Shown: piece by piece, positions 35,276-44,630 of the stretch
Layout of the letters: every line of letters starts with the position of its first letter
Numbering within the stretch: the first letter of the stretch is position 1
Source: Winogradskyella sp. MH6
GTDB taxonomy: Bacteria > Bacteroidota > Bacteroidia > Flavobacteriales > Flavobacteriaceae
Direction of reading: 5' to 3'
DNA length: 64,000 nucleotides
Assembly: GCF_022810765.1 (NCBI RefSeq)
Contig: NZ_CP094494.1
Coordinates: 2,418,001 to 2,482,000, forward strand
Position numbers and translations under genes: made by a program
The notes under the pieces: generated by a model
The model's database searches: none
Told to the model about the DNA's origin: nothing
Seen by the model: the letters and a program-made list of their open reading frames with translations, nothing else

Positions 35276-36451
35276 ATGAACTACATACTTTTTGATGGAC
35301 CGTACAGAGACAACCTCTTGCCATTTACATATACCAGACCAGTTGCCGATATTAGAGTAGGCATACTAACGATTCGTCAGAAATGGGAATCGTTCATAGA
35401 ATACACTACAACTACGGTAACTGAGGATTATTTGTCTGATAAGTTTCCGATGGTAGAAATGGAAGAAAACATAATGATTAACGCTTCTTTCTTACCAAAT
35501 ACTGAAGTTGTAGAGCTAATAAAAAACTTAAGTGATAACCAAGCGCTATTTAAAGGAGAAGATGTTATCGCGTTTTTTGCCAAAGAAGGTGAGGAGGTGA
35601 GTGATTTTTCAAATTTTGAGGCTATTGAATTTGAAGGAGACATTTTAAAAATTGAGCATACTTGGGATATTTTTTCTAAGAATGGTGAAGCTATTGAGGA
35701 GGATTTCAATTTAATTACAAATGGAAGAAAATCTGAACCTATTCCTGCAACGGTAAAGACCTTAAACCCTGAGAATATTTTTATTGAAAAAGGGGCAAAA
35801 CTCAATTTTGTAACACTAAATGCAAGTTCAGGACCAATTTACATTGGCAGAGATGCCGAAATTATGGAAGGTACTGTTGTTAGAGGACCTTTGGCGCTTT
35901 GTAATAACGCAACACTAAAATTAGCAACAAAAATATATGGGCCAACTACAGTCGGACCACATAGCAAAGTAGGTGGAGAGGTTAATAATTCTGTGATTTT
36001 TGGTTATTCAAATAAAGGACATGATGGTTTCTTAGGAAACTCTGTTTTGGGAGAATGGTGTAACATAGGTGCAGATTCAAACAACAGCAACCTTAAAAAT
36101 AACTATGCTGAAGTGAGACTTTGGAATTACCAAACAGGTGGATTTGCTAAAACAGGCCTACAGTTCTGTGGACTAATGATGGGAGACCATAGCAAATGTG
36201 GTATCAATACGATGTTTAATACTGGTACGGTTGTTGGAGTAAGTTCTAATATTTTTGGAAGTGGATTTCCGCGCAATTTTGTACCGAGTTTTTCTTGGGG
36301 AGGAAGCAAAGGTTTTGTAACCTATAAAACCAACAAAGCTTTTGAAGTTGCTGAAGTGGTAATGGGAAGACGTAATGAGGAATTTACAGATATTGATAAA
36401 GCAATCTTAGAGCACGTTTTTGAAGAAACAAAACAGTACAGAAGGGAATAA
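35276..36451 (+). CDS. GlmU-like sugar nucleotidyltransferase with beta-helix domain
   Basis: The 391-residue protein belongs to the Bacteroidota alternative GlmU group (putative sugar nucleotidyl transferase). The N-terminal part (MNYILFDGPYRDNLLPFTYT and RPVADIRVGILTIR) replaces the usual nucleotide-binding start LAAGxGTR, so the pyrophosphorylase site is divergent. The C-terminal part (about 185-370) is a left-handed beta-helix of hexapeptides: GPIYIGRDAEIMEGTVVRGP, GPTTVGPHSKVGGEV. A UDP-GlcNAc pathway role is inferred from the family. It begins 26 bp after the L31 terminator. Confidence 0.82.
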   Translation: MNYILFDGPYRDNLLPFTYTRPVADIRVGILTIRQKWESFIEYTTTTVTEDYLSDKFPMVEMEENIMINASFLPNTEVVELIKNLSDNQALFKGEDVIAFFAKEGEEVSDFSNFEAIEFEGDILKIEHTWDIFSKNGEAIEEDFNLITNGRKSEPIPATVKTLNPENIFIEKGAKLNFVTLNASSGPIYIGRDAEIMEGTVVRGPLALCNNATLKLATKIYGPTTVGPHSKVGGEVNNSVIFGYSNKGHDGFLGNSVLGEWCNIGADSNNSNLKNNYAEVRLWNYQTGGFAKTGLQFCGLMMGDHSKCGINTMFNTGTVVGVSSNIFGSGFPRNFVPSFSWGGSKGFVTYKTNKAFEVAEVVMGRRNEEFTDIDKAILEHVFEETKQYRRE

Positions 36452-36531
36452 CCTATAATGTATATTTGGCAGCCAGTGTTATTGTCTTGTCTCAGTACTA
36501 AAATTATAAATTAATACAGAATCTAAAAAGT

Positions 36532-37437
36532 ATGACATCCAAATTTACCCTACTAATTGTCTTATTAAGTTTTGCTTTCGGATTTTCACAAAGTGAAGAT
36601 GTTGAGGTGAAAAAATTAAAAATCAATACGGATTTAGATCATTTTGCTGCTCGCGTGGTTGGTGATAAAGTTTTTTTTAGTCACAACCTTACTACTAAAA
36701 GAGGTCGGCCGATAAAGGACAAGTACGATGGTTTTATTTACATTATGTACGAAGCAGCATTAAGCGATGATGGTGAAATTAAAGATGAACAGCCAATTGT
36801 AAAAACAGAATTGGGACGTTTTAATATGTCTTCAGCTACCTTTTCAAAAGATGGAAAATACATGTACTTTACGACCAATCAAATTGATAAAGGTGATAAC
36901 AAACTAAAAGGAGTTGAAACCTATAATTTACAAATACAACGAGCAGAATACGAAGAGGGGAAAGGCTGGACAAATTTTGAGACTCTTCCATTCTGCGATG
37001 TAGATCACAACTATGCACATCCTGCTCTAAGTCCAGATGGAAATACGCTTTATTTTATTGCAGACGTAAAAGGAACCAAAGGAAAGTCAGATTTATACAA
37101 GGTTTCGGTTTCTAATCACGAAACTTATGGTGAAGTAACAAGTTTGGGTGAAACTATAAATTCTTCACGTACCGAAATATTTCCGTTTGTAAGCGCAGAT
37201 AACAAATTGTATTTTACTTCTGATAGAAGAGGAGGAAAAGGAGGTTTAGATATTTATGTTTACGATTTAGATTCTGATGATACTGAACAAGAACCAAAAT
37301 CATTAGAAGAGCCTATAAACAGTAGAGGAGATGATTTTTCTTTTTTCTTGAATGATGATTTAACCACGGGTTATATTTCATCACGACGTTACAAAGGAGA
37401 AGGTGGTGATGATTTATATTATTTCGAGAAGTTTTAA
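36532..37437 (+). CDS. Secreted PD40/TolB-like propeller protein
   Basis: The 301-residue protein has a signal peptide (1 to about 19, ending FGFSQ) and PD40 blades, seen in FSKDGKYMYFTTNQID, LSPDGNTLYFIADVKGTKG and SADNKLYFTSDRRGGKGG. Such propellers are common near OmpA-like or PorE-type proteins in Bacteroidota, but here no peptidoglycan-binding domain follows. Probably a periplasmic scaffold; partners are not visible. Convergent with the substrate-binding lipoprotein gene, with only 41 bp between. Confidence 0.8.
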   Translation: MTSKFTLLIVLLSFAFGFSQSEDVEVKKLKINTDLDHFAARVVGDKVFFSHNLTTKRGRPIKDKYDGFIYIMYEAALSDDGEIKDEQPIVKTELGRFNMSSATFSKDGKYMYFTTNQIDKGDNKLKGVETYNLQIQRAEYEEGKGWTNFETLPFCDVDHNYAHPALSPDGNTLYFIADVKGTKGKSDLYKVSVSNHETYGEVTSLGETINSSRTEIFPFVSADNKLYFTSDRRGGKGGLDIYVYDLDSDDTEQEPKSLEEPINSRGDDFSFFLNDDLTTGYISSRRYKGEGGDDLYYFEKF

Positions 37438-37478
37438 TGAAATCGTTATGGTGTATAAACGTTTATTCGTTGTTTTCA

Positions 37479-39092
37479 CTAATCACTTTTCTTCACGTTT
37501 TTCAATTCTAATAAGTTAGTAGCATTTATTCCTAACCCTTTTACTTCCTTTCTTGTAAAACGTACCACTTCGTCATAAAACATAGGAACAATTGGTGCTG
37601 TATTCATTATCAAAGCATCCATTTTTGTATAAAGCTCAGCTCTAATTGTTGGGTTGGTTTCTAAATAAGAGGCTTCATACATTTTATCAAATTCTTTACT
37701 TGAATAATGTGTGTAATTTGGTCCGTTTGGTGAAAAGTTTTTACTGTAATAAAGTGATAAATAATTTTCAGCATCAGGATAATCTGCAATCCAACTTGCT
37801 CTAAAAAAGTCGAGTTGACCGTTAGCTTTAGCATCTTTTAAACTTGAAGCAGGAATCACATCCACATTGACATTGATTCCAATTTTTTGTATTTCACGTT
37901 GAATAAATTCGCAAAAACTTAAATAGTTGCTCGTAGTTGTTAAGGTTACTTCTGGATTTTGGATACCAGTTTCAGACTTAAATTCTAGTACTAATTGTTT
38001 AGCTTTTTCGGGTTGATAGGTAAAACCGATAGTAGCATCAAAACCTGGTAATCCTTTTGGGATAAACCCACCTGTTGCAGGTATGCCAATGACATTGCGT
38101 AAATAGGTAATCATTTTAGTTCTGTCAAAACCAAGATTAATGGCTTGCCTTAATTTTAAAGCCTGAATTTCTTTAACCTCAGTTTCCATAAAAAATGCCA
38201 GATATTCAGTGTTGAGGTATGGTCCTCTAATCATGTTTACGTCATCAGCGTAAAGCTTTCTGAGCTTACCTTCAGCAGTTAAAATTTCATCCTTATATGA
38301 GGCATCCAATCCAGAAACAAAATCAATATTACCTTGTGCGAATTGCAGAAATTCACTTTGCTTATCTGGTAAAAATGTAATAGCTACAGCTTCTAGATAT
38401 GGTAGCTGTTCTCCCTTTTTATCCGTTTCAAAATAATTGTTATTGCGTCTAAAAACGAGTTTAATGTTTTCTTCCCAACGCTTAAATTTAAAAGGACCAG
38501 TACCAATAGGATTAGATCTAAAATCACTGCCATAATGTTCTACAATTTCTTTGGGAACCACAGAGCAATATTTCATGGTGAGTAGTCCTAAAAATGCAGG
38601 AAAAGGCTGTTTTAGTTTAATTTGAAATGTGGAATCATTTAGTGCAGAATAACTTTCCACTTTTTTAAGTACCCAACTTCCTGGTGAGGCTAGTTTTTCG
38701 TCTTTCAGTCTATTGAAACTGTATTCAAAATCTGAAGCATTAACCGTTCTTGTAGAGTCTCTGCCAAACAAATGGTGCTTATGAAAATATACATCTTTTC
38801 TGAGGGTAAAACTGTAAGTTTTGGCACTGTCTGTAACCACCCAATTTTTCGCAATGCAAGGCTTTACGTTGAGTTGGTCGTCCATTTGCACTAAGCCATT
38901 AAAAAGCTGATGCGTTGCCCAAATGTCTGCTAAATCTTTTGAAAACGCAGGATCTAACGAGCCAATGTTTTTATGTTCATTATACCTAAAAACTAACAAG
39001 TCATTATTCTCATTGTTTTTTGATGAACATGAAAACAAAGTGATACTTAAAATTAAGAGGTTGAAAAATAGGGTTTTAATGGGTTTTTGCAT
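37479..39092 (-). CDS. Peptide-type ABC substrate-binding lipoprotein (SBP family 5)
   Basis: The 537-residue lipoprotein (signal ending LSITLFSCSSKN, Cys at about 22) is a DppA/OppA-type binding protein: NIGSLDPAFSKDLADIWATH and LVQMDDQLNVKPCIAKNW at the front, NPIGTGPFKFKRWEENIKL in the middle and IQREIQKIGINVNVDVIPAS near the end. It should bind oligopeptides in the periplasm. No permease or ATPase gene is adjacent, which is common for this family in flavobacteria. Transcribed alone, divergent from mtaB. Confidence 0.9.
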   Translation of the reverse strand: MQKPIKTLFFNLLILSITLFSCSSKNNENNDLLVFRYNEHKNIGSLDPAFSKDLADIWATHQLFNGLVQMDDQLNVKPCIAKNWVVTDSAKTYSFTLRKDVYFHKHHLFGRDSTRTVNASDFEYSFNRLKDEKLASPGSWVLKKVESYSALNDSTFQIKLKQPFPAFLGLLTMKYCSVVPKEIVEHYGSDFRSNPIGTGPFKFKRWEENIKLVFRRNNNYFETDKKGEQLPYLEAVAITFLPDKQSEFLQFAQGNIDFVSGLDASYKDEILTAEGKLRKLYADDVNMIRGPYLNTEYLAFFMETEVKEIQALKLRQAINLGFDRTKMITYLRNVIGIPATGGFIPKGLPGFDATIGFTYQPEKAKQLVLEFKSETGIQNPEVTLTTTSNYLSFCEFIQREIQKIGINVNVDVIPASSLKDAKANGQLDFFRASWIADYPDAENYLSLYYSKNFSPNGPNYTHYSSKEFDKMYEASYLETNPTIRAELYTKMDALIMNTAPIVPMFYDEVVRFTRKEVKGLGINATNLLELKNVKKSD

Positions 39093-39137
39093 CTAATTAT
39101 TATGTTGTAAATTTGCCAACTTGGTAAAAATACAAGA

Positions 39138-40481
39138 ATGAACCCAACAAAAAAAGTCGCATTTTATACTTTAGGTTGTAAGCTTAATTTCTCTGAAACT
39201 TCTACGATAGCAAGAAGTTTTAAAGATGAAGGTTTTGCACGTGTAGACTTTAACGAAGAAGCTGATATTTATGTGATAAATACGTGTTCTGTAACAGAAA
39301 ATGCAGACAAGCGATTTAAGACTATCGTTAAGCAAGCCCAAAAGGTAAATCCAGAGGCGTTTGTTGCAGCTATAGGTTGTTACGCTCAGTTAAAGCCAGA
39401 AGAACTTGCAGATGTTGATGGAGTAGATTTGGTTTTGGGTGCAACAGAAAAGTTTAAAATCACAGATTATCTAAACGACTTAACCAAAAACGATTTTGGT
39501 GAGGTGCATAGTTGTGAAATACAAGAAGCTGACTTTTATGTTGGTAGTTACTCAATTGGAGATAGAACCAGAGCATTTTTAAAAGTTCAGGATGGTTGTG
39601 ATTACAAGTGTACGTATTGTACTATTCCATTAGCAAGAGGAATTTCGCGAAGTGATACCATGGAGAATGTTCTTAAAAATGCTCGTGAAATTTCTGAACA
39701 AAACATAAAAGAAATTGTCTTAACTGGTGTAAACATTGGTGATTATGGTAAGGGTGAATTTGGAAACAAAAAACACGAACACACCTTCCTAGATTTGGTA
39801 ACTGAGTTAGATAAAGTGGAAGGCATTGAACGTTTAAGAATTTCTTCTATAGAACCTAATTTACTTAAGAATGAAACCATAGAATTGGTTTCAAAATCAA
39901 GAGCATTTGTACCACATTTTCATGTGCCTTTACAAAGTGGTAGCAACGATATTCTTAAAAAAATGAAGCGTCGTTACATGCGAGAGTTGTATGTAGATCG
40001 TGTTTCAAGAATAAAGGAAGTAATGCCACATGCTTGTATTGGTGTGGATGTCATTGTTGGTTTTCCTGGTGAAACAGACGAACTTTTTTTAGAAACTTAT
40101 AACTTCTTAAATGAGTTAGATATTTCGTATCTACATGTGTTTACTTACTCTGAGCGCGATAATACCGAAGCTGCTGATATGGATGGAGTAGTACCTAAAA
40201 ATGTGAGATCTAAACGAAGTAAAATGCTTCGAGGTCTTTCAGCCAAAAAACGAAGAGCGTTTTACGAGCAACAATTAGGTACTGAAAGAACTGTTTTATT
40301 TGAAGGAGAAAATAAAGAAGGTTACATTCACGGTTTTACTGAAAACTACGTAAAAGTAAAAGCACCTTGGAATCCTGAACTCGTTAATACATTGCATGAG
40401 GTTGAACTAACCAAAATAGATGAAGATGGTTTGGTGCGTTTTGAGTTTGTAAATACTAATAGCTCAGTTAAAGCATTTTAG
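39138..40481 (+). CDS. mtaB: tRNA t6A37 methylthiotransferase MtaB
   Basis: The 447-residue radical-SAM enzyme adds a methylthio group to t6A37 of tRNA. The N-terminal iron-sulfur site has cysteines in YTLGCKLNFSET, VINTCSVTENADKRF and AAIGCYAQLKPEE; the radical-SAM motif is C154-x3-C158-x2-C161 (DGCDYKCTYCTIPLARG). The substrate segment VPLQSGSNDILKKMKRRY and the C-terminal TRAM-like part are present. Full length. Transcribed from the divergent region shared with the substrate-binding lipoprotein. Confidence 0.95.
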   Translation: MNPTKKVAFYTLGCKLNFSETSTIARSFKDEGFARVDFNEEADIYVINTCSVTENADKRFKTIVKQAQKVNPEAFVAAIGCYAQLKPEELADVDGVDLVLGATEKFKITDYLNDLTKNDFGEVHSCEIQEADFYVGSYSIGDRTRAFLKVQDGCDYKCTYCTIPLARGISRSDTMENVLKNAREISEQNIKEIVLTGVNIGDYGKGEFGNKKHEHTFLDLVTELDKVEGIERLRISSIEPNLLKNETIELVSKSRAFVPHFHVPLQSGSNDILKKMKRRYMRELYVDRVSRIKEVMPHACIGVDVIVGFPGETDELFLETYNFLNELDISYLHVFTYSERDNTEAADMDGVVPKNVRSKRSKMLRGLSAKKRRAFYEQQLGTERTVLFEGENKEGYIHGFTENYVKVKAPWNPELVNTLHEVELTKIDEDGLVRFEFVNTNSSVKAF

Positions 40482-40569
40482 TTGGTCTAATAAATCAGTG
40501 CCTCAACGATTTAATTTTAATTGATGTATAGCTCCAAATACATTTATCCACAATAAGTTTCGTAATTAT

Positions 40570-40962
40570 ATGAAGAGTTATAAAATCACTTCACTTTTAA
40601 TAATCTTTTTTTCTTTAGTGTTAATGTCTTGTTCTAAAGAAGAGCGTTTAGATAAAAAAGTTAATATTTTAGGTGTTTGGGAAAAAACTGAGGTAGGTAT
40701 TGAGTCTACAACTACTTTTAGACTGGTTTTTGGTTCTAATAATACTGGGATTAAAACCGAAAGCACTCAGTATGCTTCAGGAGAAATAATTTCTAACGCT
40801 TTATCTTTTACTTGGGAACTAAATAATAACGAAGTAAATCTATATGATGACAATGAAGTACATATAGATACTTATATCATAACAAATGGAGATCAACTTT
40901 TTTTAACAAATAACACATTACAGTTAGAGAAAGTTTCTGATGATTATACCCACTTTTTTTGA
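40570..40962 (+). CDS. Lipocalin-like lipoprotein
   Basis: The 130-residue lipoprotein (signal MKSYKITSLLIIFFSLVLMS, then Cys at 21) continues as a small beta-barrel with NILGVWEKTEVGIESTTTF, the G-x-W start of lipocalin-like family proteins widespread in flavobacteria. Ligand and role unknown. It follows mtaB by 88 bp and ends before the bidirectional terminator at 41001. Confidence 0.72.
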   Translation: MKSYKITSLLIIFFSLVLMSCSKEERLDKKVNILGVWEKTEVGIESTTTFRLVFGSNNTGIKTESTQYASGEIISNALSFTWELNNNEVNLYDDNEVHIDTYIITNGDQLFLTNNTLQLEKVSDDYTHFF

Positions 40963-40996
40963 AGACATCCATTCGAAATAGAGAATTAAACCATAA

Positions 40997-41026
40997 AAAA
41001 ACCGAAACTTATTTGTTTCGGTTTTT
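40997..41026. terminator. Bidirectional terminator
   Basis: ACCGAAAC (41001-41008) and GTTTCGGT (41015-41022) pair perfectly, flanked by A and T runs on both sides. It separates convergent genes ending at 40962 and 41046. Confidence 0.9.
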
Positions 41027-41045
41027 TTATTATTTCTTTTTCAAA

Positions 41046-41342
41046 TTATATGCGAATACCAACAGGTAGCATACGCTTATATTTTCTATTGCTTCTTACA
41101 AATTTTGCAATTTCAGGACTTGTTGGTACTACACTGATGTTCCTTTCTTTAATATCATCAAACACCATTGCCAAAAACTCTTTTTCAAATTCATTAGATT
41201 TGATAGATGAAGGGATTACCATCTTTGTTAAGAATATTTTGCGCTCTTGCAAAGAATACTCTATAACAGCCATATCATCTTCAACCTTTAATTCGTATTG
41301 ACGCAGAAAGTCATTATCAATCAATTCAGCAGTTTCAGTCAT
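41046..41342 (-). CDS. Small GNAT-like N-acetyltransferase (YjdJ type)
   Basis: The 98-residue protein matches the short GCN5-like acetyltransferase group (about 90-100 residues): FLRQYELKVEDDMAVIEYSL, then KIFLTKMVIPSS and the final PTSPEIAKFVRSNRKYKRML. It is likely soluble and cytoplasmic. Substrate unknown. Alone on the minus strand; a -7 like TACCTTTG lies on the minus strand at 41407-41414. Confidence 0.75.
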   Translation of the reverse strand: MTETAELIDNDFLRQYELKVEDDMAVIEYSLQERKIFLTKMVIPSSIKSNEFEKEFLAMVFDDIKERNISVVPTSPEIAKFVRSNRKYKRMLPVGIRI

Positions 41343-41522
41343 AATTTTCTTTGTTTTAAGTTAGCGGTTGGCAAGTAGATACTATATTTGATATAGTTTT
41401 GCAGTGCAAAGGTACAAAAAATCGACGTAAGTTTTAAGCTAAGGTTGTTAAAACGTTAAATAATAAGTCTTTAAAGATTTTGATGTAAGTATCAGCTTAA
41501 ATTTATGCAGTAAATTTTAATT

Positions 41523-42191
41523 ATGACCTCAAATATTACACATGTTTATTTAATGCCAGGTATGGCGGCTAATCCTTCAATTTTTGAGTATATAGAATTG
41601 CCCAAAGACAAGTACAAAATCCATTGGTTAGAATGGCAAATACCAGACAAGGACGAATCTTTAACAGATTACGCAAAACGAATGTGTAAATTAATAGAAC
41701 ATGATAATTCGGTTTTATTAGGTGTTTCTTTTGGAGGTATGTTGGTACAGGAAATGAGTAAGTTTTTAAATCTTAAAAGGCTTTTTGTGGTGTCTAGCAT
41801 AAAATCCTACCATGAGCTACCTAAGCATATGAAATTGCTAAAATATACCAAAGCATATAAAATTTTACCAACAAAACTAGTAAGTAACATCGACCTTTTG
41901 GCAAAATACGCTCTAGGAGAAACCATAAAAAAACGTGTAGACTTGTATAAAAAGTACCTTTCTGTAAATGATACTGTATACCTGGATTGGGCCATAAAAC
42001 AAGTAGTCTGTTGGGAGCAAGAAGAACCAAATCCTGATGCTATTTATATTCATGGAGATAAGGATATGGTATTTCCTCATTCTTGTACAGGTAATTGTAT
42101 CATTATCAAAGGCGGAACACATATAATGATAATTAATAAGTATAAATGGTTTAACGAAAATTTACCTAAACTTATAGAGTCTGGTACTTGA
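41523..42191 (+). CDS. Alpha/beta hydrolase
   Basis: The 222-residue hydrolase has the nucleophile elbow GVSFGG with Ser69, an acid in YIHGDKDMVFP (about 178) and the His in KGGTHIMII (H200), so the triad is complete. No signal peptide. The substrate is unknown; it is small for the family. It is followed on the same strand by the lytic transglycosylase gene, whose ATG is 44 bp downstream. Confidence 0.82.
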   Translation: MTSNITHVYLMPGMAANPSIFEYIELPKDKYKIHWLEWQIPDKDESLTDYAKRMCKLIEHDNSVLLGVSFGGMLVQEMSKFLNLKRLFVVSSIKSYHELPKHMKLLKYTKAYKILPTKLVSNIDLLAKYALGETIKKRVDLYKKYLSVNDTVYLDWAIKQVVCWEQEEPNPDAIYIHGDKDMVFPHSCTGNCIIIKGGTHIMIINKYKWFNENLPKLIESGT

Positions 42192-42235
42192 AAGAGTTCT
42201 GCAGATTACTTACATTTATAAAAAATATTAATTGT

Positions 42236-43174
42236 ATGAAGACTTTAAAAAATATATTAGCAGTCGTAGGGCTTGTGTGCGTGTCGGGATTATTTATTTT
42301 TTCTATGCAGAAAGCACCTTCAGATAAAACTATTGGTAAAGAAGATCCTTTAGTTAACGATTATAACGTTTATGCCTTAGAAATGCCTGAAGGTTTAAAC
42401 TTTGCAGGCGAAAAAGTTCCGGTAGAAAATCCAGATATTTATGAGCGAATGGATAGAGAGCTTTTAGTGAATACTTACTGGCAATCTAATGGTTTGCTTT
42501 TGTTTAAGCGTGCTCAGAAGTACTTTCCAATTATAGAGCCAATCTTAAAAAAGAATGGAGTTCCAGATGATTTTAAATATTTAGCAGTTATAGAAAGTGG
42601 GTTGGTGCCTACAGCGATTTCACCAGCAAGGGCCTCTGGTGTTTGGCAGATTATGGCTGCAACAGGTAGAGAAAATGGATTAGAGGTAAACTCTAACGTT
42701 GATGAGCGCTATAACTTAGAAATGGCTACAGAAGTAGCTTGTGTATATTTAAAGAAAGCTAAAGAGCAATTGGGCTCATGGACATTAGCAGCAGCTGCTT
42801 ACAATGCAGGAAACGCAGGGATTTCAAGACGCCTAGATGAGCAAGGTGTAAGTAACTACTATGATTTGTTATTAGGTGAAGAGACTGGTCGTTATATGTT
42901 TAGAATTGTGGCTTTAAAAGAAATTTTGAACAATGCTTCTAAATACGGGTTTAACTTCAATAAAAGCGATTTATACAAATATATACCTACTTACAAAGTA
43001 GAAGTAGATACTGCTGTTACTGATTTTTCACAATTTGCCAAGCGATTTGGTATTAACTACAAGATATTAAAGATTCATAATCCTTGGTTGAGAGAAGGAC
43101 ACCTCAATAACAAATCTCGAAAGTTATATACTATAGAGATTCCTAAAGAAGGTTACTACAGTGTACAACCTTAA
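42236..43174 (+). CDS. Membrane-bound lytic transglycosylase (SLT domain, MltD-like)
   Basis: I start it at the ATG at 42236 (MKTLKNILAVVGLVCVSGLF), since the frame upstream to 42188 gives no signal. The 312-residue protein has a signal or anchor helix and a lysozyme-like SLT domain: VIESGLVPTAISPARASGVW with the catalytic Glu, QIMAATGRENGLEV and AAAAYNAGNAGIS. A C-terminal segment (about 245-305; KVEVDTAVTDFSQFAKRFGI) resembles a LysM module. It cleaves peptidoglycan with formation of anhydro-muramic acid. The stop codon is directly followed, in the same frame, by the cardiolipin synthase gene. Confidence 0.9.
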   Translation: MKTLKNILAVVGLVCVSGLFIFSMQKAPSDKTIGKEDPLVNDYNVYALEMPEGLNFAGEKVPVENPDIYERMDRELLVNTYWQSNGLLLFKRAQKYFPIIEPILKKNGVPDDFKYLAVIESGLVPTAISPARASGVWQIMAATGRENGLEVNSNVDERYNLEMATEVACVYLKKAKEQLGSWTLAAAAYNAGNAGISRRLDEQGVSNYYDLLLGEETGRYMFRIVALKEILNNASKYGFNFNKSDLYKYIPTYKVEVDTAVTDFSQFAKRFGINYKILKIHNPWLREGHLNNKSRKLYTIEIPKEGYYSVQP

Positions 43175-43177
43175 TAC

Positions 43178-44626
43178 TTGGAGTACATAAAAGAACATAT
43201 ATGGCAAATTCTTATAGGACTCAATTACGTCTTAGCCATATCTGCTGTAATTACCATTCTTTTCAAGAAAATAAATCCAACAAAAACTTTAAGTTACATT
43301 ATTGTTTTGTTGGTTTTTCCTTTTGTAGGCCTCATTGTTTATTACCTGTTTGGTCAAGAATATCGTAAGTCTAAAATTTTCGACAGGAAGCATATTTTAA
43401 ATCAATCGGTTGTAAAACAAATTCAAAAAGAGTTAGAACTAGATACCAAAACAATTGAAAGTATTGATGAATTGTTAGAGGAGAAATCTAAACTTATAAG
43501 GCTTTTATACAATAGTGAAAAATCTAAATTGACTATAAAAAATAAAGTAGAGCTCATTAAAAATGGTGACTATAAGATTGAGCTTTTGTTTGAAGACATA
43601 AAAAATGCAAAACATCATATACATATTGAATATTTTATAATTAAAGACGATTCAATAGGCACCAAATTCTTAGATGCATTATGCAATAAGGCAAAAGAAG
43701 GAGTAAAGGTTAGGGTGGTAATAGATGATGTTGGTAGTGCTATATCTTCCAAAATGAAGCGTAAGTTACAAGACGGCGGAGTAGAGCTGTACAAATTTAT
43801 GCCAGTATTGTTTTCTAGGTTTACAGGAAAGATGAACTATCGCGACCATAGAAAGATTGCTATCATAGATGGAAAAATAGGTTATGTAGGTGGTATTAAT
43901 ATTTCTGATAACTATATTAATTCAAATAACACAAGGTATTGGAGAGATACACATGTTAGAATAGTTGGTGAAGCCGTTAGGCAGCTTCAGATTTTATTTT
44001 TTACAACATTAGATTTTGTTAGTGAAGGTGATGTGAATATCTCAAAAGATTACTTTCCTGAGAGTACATGTAAAGATGATGTTGCACTACAAATTGCTGC
44101 TAGTGGTCCAGATACAGATTGGTCTAATATTATGGAGGCAATTTTTGTAGCGATAACCAATGCTGAAGAGTATATTCATATTACAACACCATATTTCATC
44201 CCAAATGATGAAATTGTAACGGCTCTCCAAGTTGCTGCGAGAAGTAATATTGAAGTAAAACTCATTGTGCCAAAAAAATCAGATTCTTGGATAGCTGAGT
44301 ATGCTACTAACTCTTATCTCGAAAAATTATTAGAAGCAGGTGTAGAGGTTTACCAATATACCAAAGGGTTTGTGCATGCAAAAACCATTGTAATAGATGA
44401 TGTGTTTAGTACTGTAGGAACAGCAAATATGGACTACAGAAGTTTCAATATAAATTTTGAAGTCAATGCTTTAATTTATAATAAACCTTTTGCAAAGGAG
44501 CTCAATCAAGTTTTTAATTCCGATATAGAAAATACCACAAAGTTAGAACTTGAAGCTTGGAAAAAGCGATCAAAGCGTACCAAGCTTATAGAAGCTTTGG
44601 CACGTTTGGCAGCACCATTATTATAA
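43178..44626 (+). CDS. cls: Cardiolipin synthase (two phospholipase D motifs)
   Basis: The 482-residue enzyme has two N-terminal membrane helices (about 10-28 and 37-57) and two HKD motifs: NYRDHRKIAIIDGKIG (H224, K226) and GFVHAKTIVIDDVFSTVG (H400, K402). It makes cardiolipin from phosphatidylglycerol at the inner membrane. The start is TTG at 43178: the preceding gene stops at 43172-43174 in the same frame, one codon before, and no ATG follows in the first 60 codons. Translation is therefore probably coupled to the transglycosylase. Its stop lies only 4 bp from that of the convergent gene at 44631. Confidence 0.93.
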   Translation: MEYIKEHIWQILIGLNYVLAISAVITILFKKINPTKTLSYIIVLLVFPFVGLIVYYLFGQEYRKSKIFDRKHILNQSVVKQIQKELELDTKTIESIDELLEEKSKLIRLLYNSEKSKLTIKNKVELIKNGDYKIELLFEDIKNAKHHIHIEYFIIKDDSIGTKFLDALCNKAKEGVKVRVVIDDVGSAISSKMKRKLQDGGVELYKFMPVLFSRFTGKMNYRDHRKIAIIDGKIGYVGGINISDNYINSNNTRYWRDTHVRIVGEAVRQLQILFFTTLDFVSEGDVNISKDYFPESTCKDDVALQIAASGPDTDWSNIMEAIFVAITNAEEYIHITTPYFIPNDEIVTALQVAARSNIEVKLIVPKKSDSWIAEYATNSYLEKLLEAGVEVYQYTKGFVHAKTIVIDDVFSTVGTANMDYRSFNINFEVNALIYNKPFAKELNQVFNSDIENTTKLELEAWKKRSKRTKLIEALARLAAPLL

Positions 44627-44630
44627 GCTA

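Noticed and set aside
40544..40552. TTATCCACA, a perfect DnaA box before the lipocalin-like gene
   Set aside because: It is a single copy with no cluster, no AT-rich unwinding region and no dnaA nearby; by itself it does not mark an origin.
42188..42235. Earlier TTG start for the lytic transglycosylase
   Set aside because: It would put 16 odd residues before a normal signal peptide; the ATG at 42236 fits better.
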